Counted from the stretch's first letter, positions 50,338 through 63,705 are shown. The stretch is DNA of 64,000 bases from Stutzerimonas nosocomialis (GCF_005876855.1 NZ_QLAE01000011.1:1-64000); one strand, 5' to 3'. Notes: generated by a model not told the origin, from the letters alone. Numbers and translations: made by a program.

Positions 50338-52548
50338 ATGACGAACGAAGGACTCAGCGAAGCCGAACTGCGCGAAACCACGCCTCCGGACCTGGAGACG
50401 CCGGCCGCCGTGCCGGCGATCGAGCCCGAGCCGGTGCTCGAGGCGCCGCCGCCGGCCCCTGCGCCGGTTCCCGGGGTGGATGACAGCAGCCTGTACATCC
50501 ACCGCGAGCTGTCGCAGCTGCAGTTCAACATCCGCGTGCTCGAGCAGGCGCTCGACGAGTCCTACCCGTTGCTCGAGCGGCTCAAGTTCCTGCTGATCTT
50601 CTCCAGCAACCTCGACGAGTTCTTCGAGATTCGCGTGGCCGGGCTGAAGAAGCAGATCAACTTCGCCCGCGAGCAGGCCGGCGCCGACGGCCTGCAGCCG
50701 CACCAGGCGCTGGCGCGGATCTCCGAGCTGGTCCACGAGCAGGTCGACCGGCAGTACGCGATCCTCAACGACGTGGTGTTCCCGGCGCTGGCCAAGCACC
50801 AGATCAGCTTCATCCGTCGTCGTCACTGGACCACCAAGCACAAGGCCTGGGTGCGGCGGTTCTTCCGCGACGAAATCGCGCCGATCATCACGCCCATCGG
50901 CCTCGATCCGACGCACCCCTTCCCGCTGCTGGTCAACAAGAGCCTGAACTTCATCGTCGAGCTCGAGGGCATCGACGCTTTCGGGCGCGACTCGGGCCTG
51001 GCGATCATTCCTGCGCCGCGCTCGCTGCCGCGGGTGATCCGGGTGCCGGAAGACGTCGGTGGGCCGGGGGCGAACTACATCTTCCTCTCCTCGATGATCC
51101 ACGCCCACGCCGACGACCTGTTCCACGGCATGAAGGTCAAGGGCTGCTATCAGTTCCGCCTGACCCGCAACGCCGACCTTTCGGTGGACACCGAGGACGT
51201 CGAGGACCTGGCGCGCGCGCTGCGTGGCGAGCTGTTCTCGCGCCGCTACGGTGACGCGGTGCGCCTGGAAGTCGCCGACACCTGCCCCAAGCACCTGTCG
51301 GACTTCCTGCTCCGGCAGTTCAACCTCGGCGAGAGCGAGCTGTATCAGGTCAACGGCCCGGTCAACCTCACCCGGCTGTTCAGCATCACCGGGCTGGACA
51401 GCCATCCGGAGCTGCAATACGCGCCGTTCACCCCGGCGATCCCCAGGCTGCTGCAGAACAGCCAGAACATCTTCAGCGTGGTCGGCAAGCAGGACATCCT
51501 GCTGATGCATCCCTTCGAGTCGTTCACCCCGGTGGTCGACCTGCTGCGCGAAGCGGCCAAGGACCCTTGCGTGCTGGCCGTCAAGCAGACGCTGTACCGC
51601 TCCGGGGCCAACTCGGAGATCGTCGATGCGCTGGTCGAGGCGGCGCGCAACGGCAAGGAGGTGACCGCGGTCATCGAGCTGCGCGCGCGGTTCGACGAGG
51701 AGTCCAACCTGCAGCTGGCCAGCCGCCTGCAGGCGGCCGGCGCGGTGGTGATCTACGGGGTGGTGGGCTACAAGACCCACGCCAAGATGATGCTCATCCT
51801 GCGTCGCGAGAACGGCGAGCTGCGCCGCTACGCCCACCTCGGCACCGGCAACTACCACGCAGGCAACGCACGGCTGTACACCGACTACAGCCTGCTGACC
51901 TCCGACGAGGCGCTCTGCGAGGACGTCTCCAAGCTGTTCAGCCAGCTGATCGGCATGGGCAAGACCATGCGCATGAAGAAGCTGCTGCACGCGCCCTTCA
52001 CCCTGAAGAAGACGTTGCTGGACATGATCGCCCGCGAGACCCAGCACGCCAGCGAAGGCAAGGCCGCGCACATCATGGCCAAGGTCAACTCGCTGACCGA
52101 TCCGAAGATCATCCGCGCCCTCTACAAGGCCAGCCAGGCCGGGGTGCGCGTCGACCTGGTGGTGCGCGGCATGTGCTGCCTGCGTCCCGGGATCGCCGGC
52201 GTCTCGCACAACATCTACGTGCGTTCGATCATCGGCCGCTTCCTCGAGCACAGCCGGGTGTTCTATTTCCTCAACGACGGCGACGAGAAGCTCTATCTCT
52301 CCAGCGCCGACTGGATGGAGCGCAACCTCGACCGGCGCGTGGAGACCTGCTTCCCGGTCGAAGGCAAGAAGCTGGTCACGCGGGTCAAGCGCGAGCTGGA
52401 AACCTATCTGAGCGACAACACCCAGAGCTGGGTACTGCAGCCCGACGGCAGTTACGTGCGCAATACACCGAGTGGCAATGCCAACCCGCGGGTGGCCCAG
52501 GCGACCTTGCTGGACAAGCTCACGACGCCGCAGGTCAGCGCCCGCTGA
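50338..52548 (+). CDS. ppk: Polyphosphate kinase 1
   Basis: 736 aa. After an acidic/Pro-rich, poorly conserved N-terminal stretch (about 1-45, with [20 protein letters not shown]), the PPK1 domains follow: [39 protein letters not shown] with the phospho-accepting His, and [16 protein letters not shown] with the second essential His. Reversibly makes polyphosphate from ATP. ATG 50338, 18 bases after hemB, so co-transcribed. Converges with ppx. Confidence 0.96.
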   Translation: MTNEGLSEAELRETTPPDLETPAAVPAIEPEPVLEAPPPAPAPVPGVDDSSLYIHRELSQLQFNIRVLEQALDESYPLLERLKFLLIFSSNLDEFFEIRVAGLKKQINFAREQAGADGLQPHQALARISELVHEQVDRQYAILNDVVFPALAKHQISFIRRRHWTTKHKAWVRRFFRDEIAPIITPIGLDPTHPFPLLVNKSLNFIVELEGIDAFGRDSGLAIIPAPRSLPRVIRVPEDVGGPGANYIFLSSMIHAHADDLFHGMKVKGCYQFRLTRNADLSVDTEDVEDLARALRGELFSRRYGDAVRLEVADTCPKHLSDFLLRQFNLGESELYQVNGPVNLTRLFSITGLDSHPELQYAPFTPAIPRLLQNSQNIFSVVGKQDILLMHPFESFTPVVDLLREAAKDPCVLAVKQTLYRSGANSEIVDALVEAARNGKEVTAVIELRARFDEESNLQLASRLQAAGAVVIYGVVGYKTHAKMMLILRRENGELRRYAHLGTGNYHAGNARLYTDYSLLTSDEALCEDVSKLFSQLIGMGKTMRMKKLLHAPFTLKKTLLDMIARETQHASEGKAAHIMAKVNSLTDPKIIRALYKASQAGVRVDLVVRGMCCLRPGIAGVSHNIYVRSIIGRFLEHSRVFYFLNDGDEKLYLSSADWMERNLDRRVETCFPVEGKKLVTRVKRELETYLSDNTQSWVLQPDGSYVRNTPSGNANPRVAQATLLDKLTTPQVSAR

Positions 52549-52566
52549 TCGACGCCAGGCAGGCCC

Positions 52567-54075
52567 TCAGCGAACGCTGAGGGTGAAGTCGATGCGCTTG
52601 AGCCACTCCGCTTCCTGGTCGAAATCGGCCTGGGTCAGCGGGTTGTTGGCCAGCCAGCCTTCGGGGAAGGCGATGTCCAGGCTGTCGTCGCCGGCGCTCA
52701 GCTGGCAGGTCGGCGCCTGCTGCGGGCCGCGGATGTGGTGGAAGAGGATCGCGAAACGCAGCAGCACGCACAGGCGCGTGAGCTGGATGCCGTCGCTGGT
52801 GAGTTCCTCGAACTTCTGCTTGGGGATGTTGCGGCGATGGCCGCGTACCAGCAACGCCAGCATCTGCTGGTCCTGACGCGAGAAGCCGGGCAGATCCGAA
52901 TGCTCGATCAGGTAGGCGCCGTGCTTGTGGTAGTGATAGTGGGCGATGTCCAGGCCGACTTCATGCACCCGCGCGGCCCAGGCGAGCAGCTCGCGATGCC
53001 AGTCCTGATCCAGTCCCCAGGCTTCTGCGACCTGGTCGAAGGCCTCCAGCGCCTTGGCTTCGACGCGCGCCGCCTGCTCGGTGTCGACGTGATAGCGCTC
53101 CATCAGCGAGCCCAGGGTGCGCTCGCGGACATCCTCGTGATGGTGGCGGCCCACCAGGTCGTAGAGCACGCCTTCGCGCAGCGCGCCTTCGGAGTGGGTC
53201 ATGCGGGTCAGCTCGAGGGCGTCGAACACCGCTTCGAGGATCGCCAGACCCGCCGGGAAAATGCTGCGGCGGTCCGGCTTGACCCCTTCCAGGTCGATGC
53301 GCTCGACCTCGCCGAGCTTGATCAGCCGGCGTTTGAGCCAGGCCAGGCCTTCGGCGTTGACCTCGCCGCTGCCATGGCCGCCGCCCTTGATCGCCAGGCC
53401 CACGGCACGGATGGTCCCCGAGGCGCCCACCGCCTCCTGCCAGCCGAGGCGGCGCAGGCCGTGCTCGATGCCCATCAGTTCCAGGCGCGCGGCGGTGTAG
53501 GCCTGGGCGTAGCGCGCCGCGGTGATCTTGCCGTCGCGGAAATAACGCTGGGTGAAGCTGACGCAGCCCATCTGCAGGCTCTCGCGCAGCAGCGACTCGA
53601 AATGCTGGCCGATGATGAATTCGGTGCTGCCGCCGCCGATGTCGACCACCAGGCGCTTGCCCGGCGCGCCGGGAAAGGTGTGGGAAACGCCCAGATAGAT
53701 CAGCCGCGCTTCCTCGCGTCCGGAAATCACCTCGACCTGGTGGTTCAGGATTTTCTCGGCCCGGCGGATGAACTCGTCCCGGTTGCGCGCCTCGCGCAGG
53801 GCGTTGGTGCCGACGATGCGGACCGCGCCATCGGGTAGGTGATTGACCAGCTGGGCGAAGCGCCGCAGGCAGTCCAGGCCACGCTGCATCGCTTCCTCGG
53901 TGAGCTGGCGGTCTTCGGTGATGCCCGCCGCCAGCTGCACCTTCTCGCCGAGACGCTCGAGAATCCGCATCTCGTCGTTGCTGGTGCGAGCGAGCACCAT
54001 GTGAAAGCTGTTCGAGCCCAGGTCGATCGCGGCGATCAGAGGCGAAGTCTCGGCGGGGAGTCGGAGCATGGACAT
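52567..54075 (-). CDS. ppx: Exopolyphosphatase
   Basis: About 502 aa of the Ppx/GppA family. Actin-like ATPase blocks [13 protein letters not shown] (phosphate 1) and [12 protein letters not shown] (phosphate 2), a helical HD-like C-terminal domain with [17 protein letters not shown]. Releases phosphate from polyphosphate (or pppGpp). Start: ATG 54075 or 54069 ([11 protein letters not shown]); the open frame to 54213 has no support. Faces ppk tail-to-tail, the pseudomonad arrangement. Confidence 0.94.
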   Translation of the reverse strand: MSMLRLPAETSPLIAAIDLGSNSFHMVLARTSNDEMRILERLGEKVQLAAGITEDRQLTEEAMQRGLDCLRRFAQLVNHLPDGAVRIVGTNALREARNRDEFIRRAEKILNHQVEVISGREEARLIYLGVSHTFPGAPGKRLVVDIGGGSTEFIIGQHFESLLRESLQMGCVSFTQRYFRDGKITAARYAQAYTAARLELMGIEHGLRRLGWQEAVGASGTIRAVGLAIKGGGHGSGEVNAEGLAWLKRRLIKLGEVERIDLEGVKPDRRSIFPAGLAILEAVFDALELTRMTHSEGALREGVLYDLVGRHHHEDVRERTLGSLMERYHVDTEQAARVEAKALEAFDQVAEAWGLDQDWHRELLAWAARVHEVGLDIAHYHYHKHGAYLIEHSDLPGFSRQDQQMLALLVRGHRRNIPKQKFEELTSDGIQLTRLCVLLRFAILFHHIRGPQQAPTCQLSAGDDSLDIAFPEGWLANNPLTQADFDQEAEWLKRIDFTLSVR

Positions 54076-54258
54076 TTCTCGATGCAAAACGCTGACATCC
54101 TGACACGATAGGCGGCTGTCGCCAACGCGAACGGCCATCTTGTCGCAGCCCTCCACCGGCCAGATCGGCATGGTGATCGGGCATTTCGATCCTCGCTGAG
54201 CCGTCCCGTTCATTGATTTTTTGCGCTTGACTCATTGGAAGGCTCAATGGCTTGCTGC

Positions 54259-54287
54259 TTCCGGTAGGAATGAAGCCGGGCTATGAT
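54259..54287 (+). promoter_or_regulatory. Possible promoter of trxA
   Basis: TATGAT (54282-54287) is a good -10, with TTCCGG (54259-54264) a poor -35 at 17 bases. The ATG lies 39 bases downstream. Confidence 0.4.
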
Positions 54288-54325
54288 GGCCGACACTTTT
54301 TGGTTTCCGACCCCGGAGAAAATCC

Positions 54326-54652
54326 ATGAGCGAATACATCACCAAAGTCAGCGACAGCAGTTTCGAACAGGATGTTCTCCAGGCTGAAGGCCCCGTCCTG
54401 GTGGACTATTGGGCCGAATGGTGCGGCCCGTGCAAGATGATCGCCCCGGTTCTGGACGAGATCGCCAAGGACTATCAGGGCAAGCTGAAGGTGTGCAAGC
54501 TGAACATCGACGAGAACCAGGAAACCCCGCCCAAGTACGGCGTACGGGGCATCCCGACCCTGATGCTGTTCAAGAACGGCAGCGTCGAGGCGACCAAGGT
54601 CGGCGCGCTGTCGAAGTCGCAACTGGCGGCTTTCCTCGACAGCAACATCTGA
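54326..54652 (+). CDS. trxA: Thioredoxin 1
   Basis: 108 aa, canonical single-domain thioredoxin with the redox motif WCGPCK (Cys33, Cys36), the buried Asp of [10 protein letters not shown] and cis-Pro in GIPTLMLF. Reduces cytosolic disulfides, with thioredoxin reductase. GGAGAAAATCC lies just upstream of the ATG. Followed by a terminator, then rho. Confidence 0.98.
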   Translation: MSEYITKVSDSSFEQDVLQAEGPVLVDYWAEWCGPCKMIAPVLDEIAKDYQGKLKVCKLNIDENQETPPKYGVRGIPTLMLFKNGSVEATKVGALSKSQLAAFLDSNI

Positions 54653-54679
54653 GCCCGCCCGGGTTCGACGCGTCATCCC

Positions 54680-54709
54680 AAAGGCCCTGCGCAAGGCGGG
54701 GCCTTTTTT
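54680..54709 (+). terminator. Intrinsic terminator after trxA
   Basis: AAAGGCCC (54680-54687) pairs with GGGCCTTT (54699-54706), extendable inward by TGC pairing, followed by a T-run. About 28 bases after the trxA stop. Confidence 0.88.
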
Positions 54710-54892
54710 CTATTCCATGGCTAGACGCTCCGATTGTGCGGTGATAGATTCGGCACTGCGGCGCTTCTTTCGTCGCCCCCTGCATGCCGTCGCCGACGCA
54801 CTCCTGCCCGACTGAGTACAGCGAACCTGTTCGCTGCCTGCTGCGCGGCTTCTCAAGCTAAACGCTTTCTTCATCCTTCCTGATCTCTCTCT

Positions 54893-56152
<1,260 letters not shown>

Positions 56153-56172
56153 CGCGCGAGCCGTTGTCACAC

Positions 56173-56200
56173 GAGGCCGGGGAAACCCGGCCTTCGTTTA
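56173..56200 (+). terminator. Intrinsic terminator after rho
   Basis: AGGCCGGG (56174-56181), GAAA tetraloop, CCCGGCCT (56186-56193), then TCGTTTAT. Good stem and stable GNRA-type loop, short T-run. Confidence 0.75.
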
Positions 56201-56275
56201 TCCGCAGGTTTTGGATCGCACGCCTTCAAGGCTAAACTTTGCGCCCCGACCCGCACGCCCCTGCGAGGCACATGC

Positions 56276-57742
56276 ATGCAGTATCGCGATCTGCGCGACT
56301 TTATCCGCGGTCTGGAAGAGCGCGGCGACCTCAAGCGCATCCAGACCCCCATCTCGCCCGTTCTCGAAATGACCGAAATCTGCGACCGCACGCTGCGCAA
56401 GCAGGGGCCGGCGCTGCTGTTCGAGAAGCCGGTGGGCTTCGACATGCCGGTGCTCGGCAACCTGTTCGGGACGCCGGGGCGCGTGGCGCTCGGCATGGGC
56501 GCCGATGAGGTGTCGCAGTTGCGGGAGATCGGCAAGCTGCTGGCCTTCCTCAAGGAGCCGGACCCGCCGAAGGGCCTGAAGGACGCCTGGTCCAAGCTGC
56601 CGATGTTCAGGAAGGTCCTGTCCATGGCGCCCAAGGTGCTCAAGGATGCGCCCTGCCAGGAGGTGGTGATCGAAGGGGAGGACGTCGATCTGGGCCAGTT
56701 GCCGGTGCAGACCTGCTGGCCGGGCGACGCCGGGCCGCTGATAACCTGGGGCCTGACGGTCACCCGGGGGCCGCACAAGGAGCGGCAGAACCTCGGCATC
56801 TATCGTCAGCAGGTGATCGGGCGCAACAAGGTGATCATGCGCTGGCTCAGCCACCGCGGCGGCGCGCTGGACTTTCGCGACTGGTGCGAGAAGTTTCCGG
56901 GCAAGCCCTATCCGGTCGCCGTCGCCCTGGGCGCCGATCCGGCCACCATACTCGGTGCGGTCACGCCGGTCCCCGACTCGCTGTCCGAATACGCCTTCGC
57001 CGGCCTGCTGCGCGGGCACAAGACCGAACTGGTCAAGTGCCGGGGCAGCGACCTGCAGGTGCCGGCCAGCGCCGAGATCGTCCTGGAAGGGCACATCTAC
57101 CCGGGCGAGATGGCTGACGAGGGGCCTTACGGCGACCACACCGGCTACTACAACGAGGTCGACCGCTTCCCGGTCTTCACCGTCGAGCGCATCACCCGGC
57201 GCCGCGATGCGATCTACCACAGCACCTACACCGGCCGTCCGCCGGATGAGCCGGCGATTCTCGGCGTGGCGCTGAACGAGGTGTTCGTGCCGATCCTGCA
57301 GAAGCAGTTCCCGGAAATCACCGACTTCTACCTGCCGCCCGAGGGCTGCTCCTACCGCATGGCGGTGGTGACCATGAAGAAGCAGTACCCCGGCCACGCC
57401 AAGCGGGTGATGCTGGGCGTCTGGAGCTTCCTGCGCCAGTTCATGTACACCAAGTTCGTCATCGTCACCGACGACGATATCAACGCGCGGGACTGGAACG
57501 ACGTGATCTGGGCCATCACCACGCGCATGGACCCCAAGCGCGACACGGTGATGATCGACAACACGCCGATCGACTACCTCGACTTCGCCTCGCCGATCTC
57601 CGGCCTGGGCAGCAAGATGGGGCTCGACGCGACCCACAAGTGGCCGGGCGAAACCTCGCGCGAATGGGGCCGCGCCATCGTCCAGGACGAGGCGGTCAAG
57701 CGCCGGGTCGACGAACTCTGGTCCCAGCTGGGAATCGACTGA
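56276..57742 (+). CDS. ubiD: 4-hydroxy-3-polyprenylbenzoate decarboxylase UbiD
   Basis: 488 aa, full-length UbiD family decarboxylase using prenylated FMN. Family blocks: [58 protein letters not shown] (with the catalytic acid region) and [11 protein letters not shown]. Removes the carboxyl group of the ubiquinone precursor. No ubiX is adjacent, so the cofactor enzyme must be encoded elsewhere. ATG 56276 overlaps an out-of-frame ATG at 56272. A ferredoxin-type flavin reductase follows after 57 bases. Confidence 0.95.
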   Translation: MQYRDLRDFIRGLEERGDLKRIQTPISPVLEMTEICDRTLRKQGPALLFEKPVGFDMPVLGNLFGTPGRVALGMGADEVSQLREIGKLLAFLKEPDPPKGLKDAWSKLPMFRKVLSMAPKVLKDAPCQEVVIEGEDVDLGQLPVQTCWPGDAGPLITWGLTVTRGPHKERQNLGIYRQQVIGRNKVIMRWLSHRGGALDFRDWCEKFPGKPYPVAVALGADPATILGAVTPVPDSLSEYAFAGLLRGHKTELVKCRGSDLQVPASAEIVLEGHIYPGEMADEGPYGDHTGYYNEVDRFPVFTVERITRRRDAIYHSTYTGRPPDEPAILGVALNEVFVPILQKQFPEITDFYLPPEGCSYRMAVVTMKKQYPGHAKRVMLGVWSFLRQFMYTKFVIVTDDDINARDWNDVIWAITTRMDPKRDTVMIDNTPIDYLDFASPISGLGSKMGLDATHKWPGETSREWGRAIVQDEAVKRRVDELWSQLGID

Positions 57743-57799
57743 CTGATAGCGTCGCCGCGCGCGGTGACGCTCCACTTGCTGCATGGGAACGACTTTTCG

Positions 57800-58768
57800 A
57801 TGAGAGTGACGCTGCAACCTTCCGGCGCCGTGCTTGAGACCCTGCCCGGCGAGCGCATCCTCGACGCGGCCAGGCGCCTGGGCTACGAAAGCCCACACAG
57901 CTGTCGCAACGGCAATTGCCTGGTGTGCGCTGCACTGCTGGTGGAGGGGCGCGTCCAGCAGGGATTCGAGGCGATCGAGCAGGGCGAGTTGCTGACCTGC
58001 CAGGCCGTGCCGCTGGAAGACTGCGTGCTGCACTGGGACGGCGTGCTGGCGCCCGGCGAGCTGCCGGTGCGCGAGCTGACCTGCCAGGTGCTCGGTTGCG
58101 AGGCGGTCGGCGGCGACGTGTTTCGCGTGCGGCTGTTGGCGCCGGCCGGCAAGGCGCCGCGCTATCACGCCGGGCAATACCTGCTGCTGCAACGCCAGGA
58201 CGGTGAGTTCACCGCGTTTTCCCTGGCCTCGGCGCCGCAATCGGGCCGCGAACTCGAGTTGCACATTCTCGCACGCGACGAGACCAACGTCGGGTTGATC
58301 GAGCACCTGCGCACCCAGGGCAGCGTGCGGGTGAAGATGCCGTTCGGCGACACCCACCTGGCCGAACTGCCCGACGGGCCGCTGGTGCTGATCGCGGCCG
58401 GCACCGGCATGGCGCAGATGCACAGCCTGGTCGAGTACTGCCGCGCCGCCGGTTTCGCCCACCCGGTGCACCTGTACTGGGGGGCGCGCCAGCCGGACGA
58501 TTTCTATCGCATCGCCAGCTGGGAGCAGTGGCTGCAGACGCCCAACCTGACCCTGCACCAGGTGGTCAGCGATGTCTGCGGCTGGGAAGGGCGCTGCGGC
58601 CTGTTGCACGAAGCGATCCGCGAGGATTTCCCCGACCTGCGAGCGCTGCACGTCTACGCCAGCGGCTCGCCGGCGATGGTCTACGGCACGCTCGATGCGC
58701 TGGTCGAAGCCGGCATGGACGCGCACCAGATGCGCGCCGACGTGTTCGCCTACGCCCCTCGGGACTGA
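57800..58768 (+). CDS. Ferredoxin-NAD(P)H reductase (CDP-deoxyglucoseen reductase-like)
   Basis: 322 aa. N-terminal plant-type [2Fe-2S] domain with Cys35, Cys40, Cys43 and Cys67 (SCRNGNCLVC...LTCQAV), then a flavin-binding barrel (ELTCQVLGCE; RYHAGQYLLLQ) and an NAD(P) domain (LIAAGTGMAQMHSL). The usual RxYS flavin motif reads TAFS, a departure shared by some of these reductases. Annotated in pseudomonads as CDP-6-deoxy-delta-3,4-glucoseen reductase-like, but the role is unproven; it may supply electrons to an oxygenase. ATG 57800 gives the best N-terminus. Confidence 0.87.
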   Translation: MRVTLQPSGAVLETLPGERILDAARRLGYESPHSCRNGNCLVCAALLVEGRVQQGFEAIEQGELLTCQAVPLEDCVLHWDGVLAPGELPVRELTCQVLGCEAVGGDVFRVRLLAPAGKAPRYHAGQYLLLQRQDGEFTAFSLASAPQSGRELELHILARDETNVGLIEHLRTQGSVRVKMPFGDTHLAELPDGPLVLIAAGTGMAQMHSLVEYCRAAGFAHPVHLYWGARQPDDFYRIASWEQWLQTPNLTLHQVVSDVCGWEGRCGLLHEAIREDFPDLRALHVYASGSPAMVYGTLDALVEAGMDAHQMRADVFAYAPRD

Positions 58769-58807
58769 CCGGGTGCGACGACCGGGGCGGTCGTCGCGGC
58801 CCGCGGC

Positions 58808-61165
58808 TCAGGCTGCCCCGGCCGGCGGCAGCGGTTCGATGGGTACGCTGGTACGGTCGTTCAGGTGCAGCATCTTGCGCAGCCTGACCGGTATCGACTT
58901 GGCCGCCGGTACCTTGCTGCGTTCGGCATGGTGCCAGACCGGCAGCAGCGCGTTGCACTCGGGGTAGTAGCCGGCGCAGCAGCCTTCGGGAATGTCGTAA
59001 GGCGTCACCCGCAGGGGCGCGACGACACGGTGCACGCCGTCGTCGGTGACCGTGATCGCCTCGACCTTGTCGCCTTCGGCAAGCCCCAGCCGGCCGATGT
59101 CGTTGCGGTTCATCATGATCACCGCGCGGGTGCCGTTGATGCCGCGGAAGCGGTCGTTGTAGCCGTAGACGGTGGTGTTGAACTGGTCGTTGCTGCGCAG
59201 CGTCATCAGTTGCAGCACGTCGCGCCGTTCATGGCCGCCTTTTTCGGTGTCGGGGTCTTCGCAAAGCGACGGCGGGTTGATGAAGTTCGCCTTGCCGGTC
59301 TCGGTGGCCCACTCGCGTTTGCTGACCCCGAGCGGCCGGTGGAAACCGCCCGGCTCCATCATCCGTACGTTGAAGTCGTGGAAGATGTCCGGATAGCTCT
59401 CGGCGATGGCATCGCGGATCAGGTTGTAATCGGCGACCCAGGCATCCCAGTCGAGCTTCGGATTCGGCGCCACGGCCGCCTTGGCCAGGCGCGCCACGAT
59501 CGCGGGTTCGGAGAGCAGCCCGTCGTGGGCTGGCGTGGCCACGCCGCGCCAGGCGCGGATGCAGCCGGTGCTGTCCTCGGTGGTGTTGTACTGCTCGCCG
59601 CTGGCCTGCCGGTCGATCTCCGTGCGACCCAGGCACGGCAGGATGTAGCTCACTTCGCTGGTGATCAGGTGGGTGCGATTGAGCTTGGTCGCCACCTGTA
59701 CCGACAGGCGCATCCGGCGCCAGGCCGGTTCCATCTGCAGCGTGTCGGGAATGGCCCGTACGAAGTTGCCGCCCATCGCGACGAAGCCCTTGATCCGGCC
59801 CGCCAGGATGCCTTCGCAGGCCTCGACGGTGTTGACGCCGTCGTCGCTCGGCGGCTCGAAGCCGAACTGGCGACGCAGGTTATCCGCCGGCACCTTCGCC
59901 GCCTTCTCGGTGATGCCCACGGTGCGCTGGCCCTGGACATTGGAGTGGCCGCGCACGGGCAGGATGCCGGCGCCTTCCTTGCCCATGTTGCCGCGCAGCA
60001 GCAACAGGTTGACTAGCATCTGGATGGTCTGCACGCCGTAGCGGTGCTGGGTCAGGCCCATGCCGTAGGCCGCGATCACCCGTTCGCAGGACGCGTAGCT
60101 GCGTGCGGCGGACTCCATCGCGCCGCGGCTCAGCCCCGAACGACGCTCGAGCTGCGGCCAGTCGTAGCCGCGCACGGTGCGTTCGAAGTCCTCGAAACCG
60201 TGGGTGTGCTGTTCGATGAAGGCGACGTCGAGTACCCGTGGCGTGCCGGCGGCGATCGCCTGGTCGTCCAGGTCGAACAGCGCCTTGCACATGCCCGCGA
60301 TGGCGGCGATGTCGCCCCCGATCTGCAGCTGGTGATACTGGGTGCTGATCACCGTCTCCTTCGGCGTGACCATCTCGGCCGGTGACTGCGGATTGGCGAA
60401 ACGCTCCAGGCCGCGTTCGCGGATCGGGTTGAAGGTGATGATCGGTGCGCCGCGCTCGCGCGCCTCCTGCAACTGGTGGAGCATGCGCGGGCTGGAGGTG
60501 CCGGTGTTCTGGCCGAAGAACAGCATGCCGTCCATTTTTTTCATGTCGTGCAGGGTGACGGTCGCCACCGGCACGCCGATGCTTTCGGGCAGCGCCACCG
60601 AGGTGCTTTCGTGGCACATGTTCGAGCTGTCGGGCAGGTTGTTGGTGCCATACATACGCGCCAGGACCCCGAACATGTAGGCCGTCTCCAGCGACGCGCG
60701 ACCGGACATGTAGAAGACCACCTCGTCCGGATCGGCCATCGCCTTGAGTTCGCGACCGATTTCCTCGAATGCCTGGTCCCAGCTGACCGGCTGATAGCGG
60801 TCGCTGGCCGCGTCGTAGCGCATGGGATGGGTCAGCCGGCCCTGGCGCTCGAGGTCGAAGTCGGCCCAGTTGAGCAGCTCGGTGACCGGGTGCGCGGCAA
60901 AGAACTCCGGCCCGCAACGCTGGCTGGTGTTCTCCCAGGCCGTGGCCTTGGCGCCGTTCTCGCAGAACTCCAGCGGTTTGGCCGGATGCGGTTTGGCCCA
61001 GGCGCAGCTGACGCAGGCGAACCCTTCGACCGCCTTGTTCTGCTTGAGCAGCAGCGAGGCGTTCTTCGGCGAGACCTTCTGCCGGATCAGGATATTGGCC
61101 ACGGAATAGGCGGAGCCCCATCCGCCCGCGGGTGCTGTGTAGGGCTTGAAGTTCGGCTTGCTCAC
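58808..61165 (-). CDS. FdhF/YdeP family molybdopterin oxidoreductase
   Basis: 785 aa. Cys51, Cys54 and Cys68 (CVSCAWAKPHPAKPLEFC) resemble a partial [4Fe-4S] site, followed by the bis-MGD domains of the DMSO-reductase superfamily: SDN-type SSNMCHESTSVALPES with Cys at the molybdenum-ligand position, GQNTGTSSPRML, VRGHSNVQGQRTVG. Together these fit the FdhF-like YdeP group (E. coli YdeP, about 760 aa), linked to acid resistance; the substrate is unknown. GTG 61165 with AGGGGA six bases upstream is preferred; the frame stays open to 62221 across other genes. No fdhD or moco gene is adjacent here. Confidence 0.88.
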   Translation of the reverse strand: MSKPNFKPYTAPAGGWGSAYSVANILIRQKVSPKNASLLLKQNKAVEGFACVSCAWAKPHPAKPLEFCENGAKATAWENTSQRCGPEFFAAHPVTELLNWADFDLERQGRLTHPMRYDAASDRYQPVSWDQAFEEIGRELKAMADPDEVVFYMSGRASLETAYMFGVLARMYGTNNLPDSSNMCHESTSVALPESIGVPVATVTLHDMKKMDGMLFFGQNTGTSSPRMLHQLQEARERGAPIITFNPIRERGLERFANPQSPAEMVTPKETVISTQYHQLQIGGDIAAIAGMCKALFDLDDQAIAAGTPRVLDVAFIEQHTHGFEDFERTVRGYDWPQLERRSGLSRGAMESAARSYASCERVIAAYGMGLTQHRYGVQTIQMLVNLLLLRGNMGKEGAGILPVRGHSNVQGQRTVGITEKAAKVPADNLRRQFGFEPPSDDGVNTVEACEGILAGRIKGFVAMGGNFVRAIPDTLQMEPAWRRMRLSVQVATKLNRTHLITSEVSYILPCLGRTEIDRQASGEQYNTTEDSTGCIRAWRGVATPAHDGLLSEPAIVARLAKAAVAPNPKLDWDAWVADYNLIRDAIAESYPDIFHDFNVRMMEPGGFHRPLGVSKREWATETGKANFINPPSLCEDPDTEKGGHERRDVLQLMTLRSNDQFNTTVYGYNDRFRGINGTRAVIMMNRNDIGRLGLAEGDKVEAITVTDDGVHRVVAPLRVTPYDIPEGCCAGYYPECNALLPVWHHAERSKVPAAKSIPVRLRKMLHLNDRTSVPIEPLPPAGAA

Positions 61166-61290
61166 GTCGTTCCCCTGTTCTGGCGCTCGGCGCGCGATGG
61201 GTTTCCTTGTTACGACGTGGCCTTCTGTCGATCGTTCAGACGATTCGCCGAGCGGGGCGGCCGGGCAAAGGCCTGATACAAAAGCAGCTG

Positions 61291-61785
61291 TCAGCGGGTG
61301 GGGAAACCGAGCTGCCGCCAGCCTTCGTAGACCGCCACCGCCACGGTGTTGGACAGGTTCAGGCTGCGGCTGTCCGGTTGCATCGGCAGCCGCAGGCGCT
61401 GCGACTCGGGAAAGGCGTCGCGGATCTCGGGCGGCAGGCCCCGGCTCTCCGGGCCGAACAGGAAGGCATCGCCGCGCCGGAAGCTCACCTCGTGGAAGGG
61501 CTGCGAGCCCTTGGTGGTGAAGGCGAACAACCGGGGGCCGTCCTCCGATGGGACGCTGCCGGGGCGGGGCAGGCCGAGCAGCGCCAGGCAGCTGTCCAGA
61601 TCCGGATGACGCTGCAGGGGCGCATATTCGTGATAATCCAGCCCGGCGCGGCGCAGGCGCTTGTCGTCCAGTTCGAAGCCCAGCGGCTCGATCAGGTGCA
61701 GGCCGCACCCGGTGTTGGCGCAGAGCCTGATAATGTTGCCGGTATTGGGCGGAATCTCCGGCTGGAAGAGGATCACGTGGAACAT
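61291..61785 (-). CDS. trmL: tRNA (cytidine(34)-2'-O)-methyltransferase TrmL
   Basis: 164 aa SPOUT methyltransferase. The N-terminus [21 protein letters not shown] and the knot region [11 protein letters not shown] and [19 protein letters not shown] are canonical TrmL. It 2'-O-methylates the wobble base of tRNA-Leu. ATG 61785 agrees with family N-termini; an in-frame GTG three codons upstream is less likely. A roughly 11-residue insert (GSVPSEDGP) lengthens it relative to the 153-aa P. aeruginosa protein. Its start codon shares CATG with the divergent next gene. Confidence 0.93.
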   Translation of the reverse strand: MFHVILFQPEIPPNTGNIIRLCANTGCGLHLIEPLGFELDDKRLRRAGLDYHEYAPLQRHPDLDSCLALLGLPRPGSVPSEDGPRLFAFTTKGSQPFHEVSFRRGDAFLFGPESRGLPPEIRDAFPESQRLRLPMQPDSRSLNLSNTVAVAVYEGWRQLGFPTR

Positions 61786-62224
61786 GCAGGGCACCGATAG
61801 GGAAGACGACCGTCATTCTACTGCGCCGGAGGACCCGCGGCCGCGTCTGTGGCGTCGCTTCCTGGCCTCGCTGGCCCTGATCGGCCTGCTGGTGGGGGTG
61901 ATGATCGGTCGGCTCACGGCGCCCGGGCCGGTGGAGCTGCTGGCGGTCGAACCCTTCGGCGAGGGGGTGCAGCTCTGGTTCAGCCGCGAGCCGCCGCGTC
62001 AGGAGCAGCATCTGGAGGGCGCCTTCGCCATGCTCTTCGAGTCGAAGGGGGAGGCGAGCAATGGCCGGCTGGACGGCGCGGCGGGCATCGTCAGCTGGCG
62101 GCTGCAGAACACCGAGCGCGGCCTGCTGCTGCACTTCGTCGCCACCCGCCCGTTGCGCGCGACCCTGGACGAAGGCGAGGAGAAGGGGCGCTGGGGCCTG
62201 AGGGTTTCCCTCGCGCCGCAATGA
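61784..62224 (+). CDS. Single-pass membrane protein of unknown function
   Basis: 146 aa. A short polar N-terminus ([19 protein letters not shown]) leads to one membrane helix (about 29-46, [19 protein letters not shown]), then a periplasmic domain ([60 protein letters not shown]). Not recognised beyond being the gene found between trmL and ntrC in pseudomonads (PA5126-like by position). Its ATG (61784) is interleaved with the trmL ATG (61785 on the other strand) in a single CATG; a downstream start is possible but none is obvious. Ends at a terminator shared with ntrC. Confidence 0.75.
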   Translation: MQGTDREDDRHSTAPEDPRPRLWRRFLASLALIGLLVGVMIGRLTAPGPVELLAVEPFGEGVQLWFSREPPRQEQHLEGAFAMLFESKGEASNGRLDGAAGIVSWRLQNTERGLLLHFVATRPLRATLDEGEEKGRWGLRVSLAPQ

Positions 62225-62234
62225 CGGCGGAAAC

Positions 62235-62263
62235 GAAAAGCCCGGCGGATGCCGGGCTTTTTC
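62235..62263. terminator. Bidirectional terminator between the membrane-protein gene and ntrC
   Basis: AAAAGCCCGGC (62236-62246), GGAT loop, GCCGGGCTTTT (62251-62261). A-run and T-run on the two arms let it serve both converging transcripts. It lies 11 bases after one stop and 10 before the ntrC stop. Confidence 0.9.
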
Positions 62264-62272
62264 GCAGGGTGG

Positions 62273-63705
<1,433 letters not shown>

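Noticed and set aside
61166-62221. The 352-codon upstream extension of the YdeP-like gene
   Set aside because: It runs across trmL and the membrane-protein gene, has shadow-like composition, and a good GTG start with ribosome site lies at 61165.
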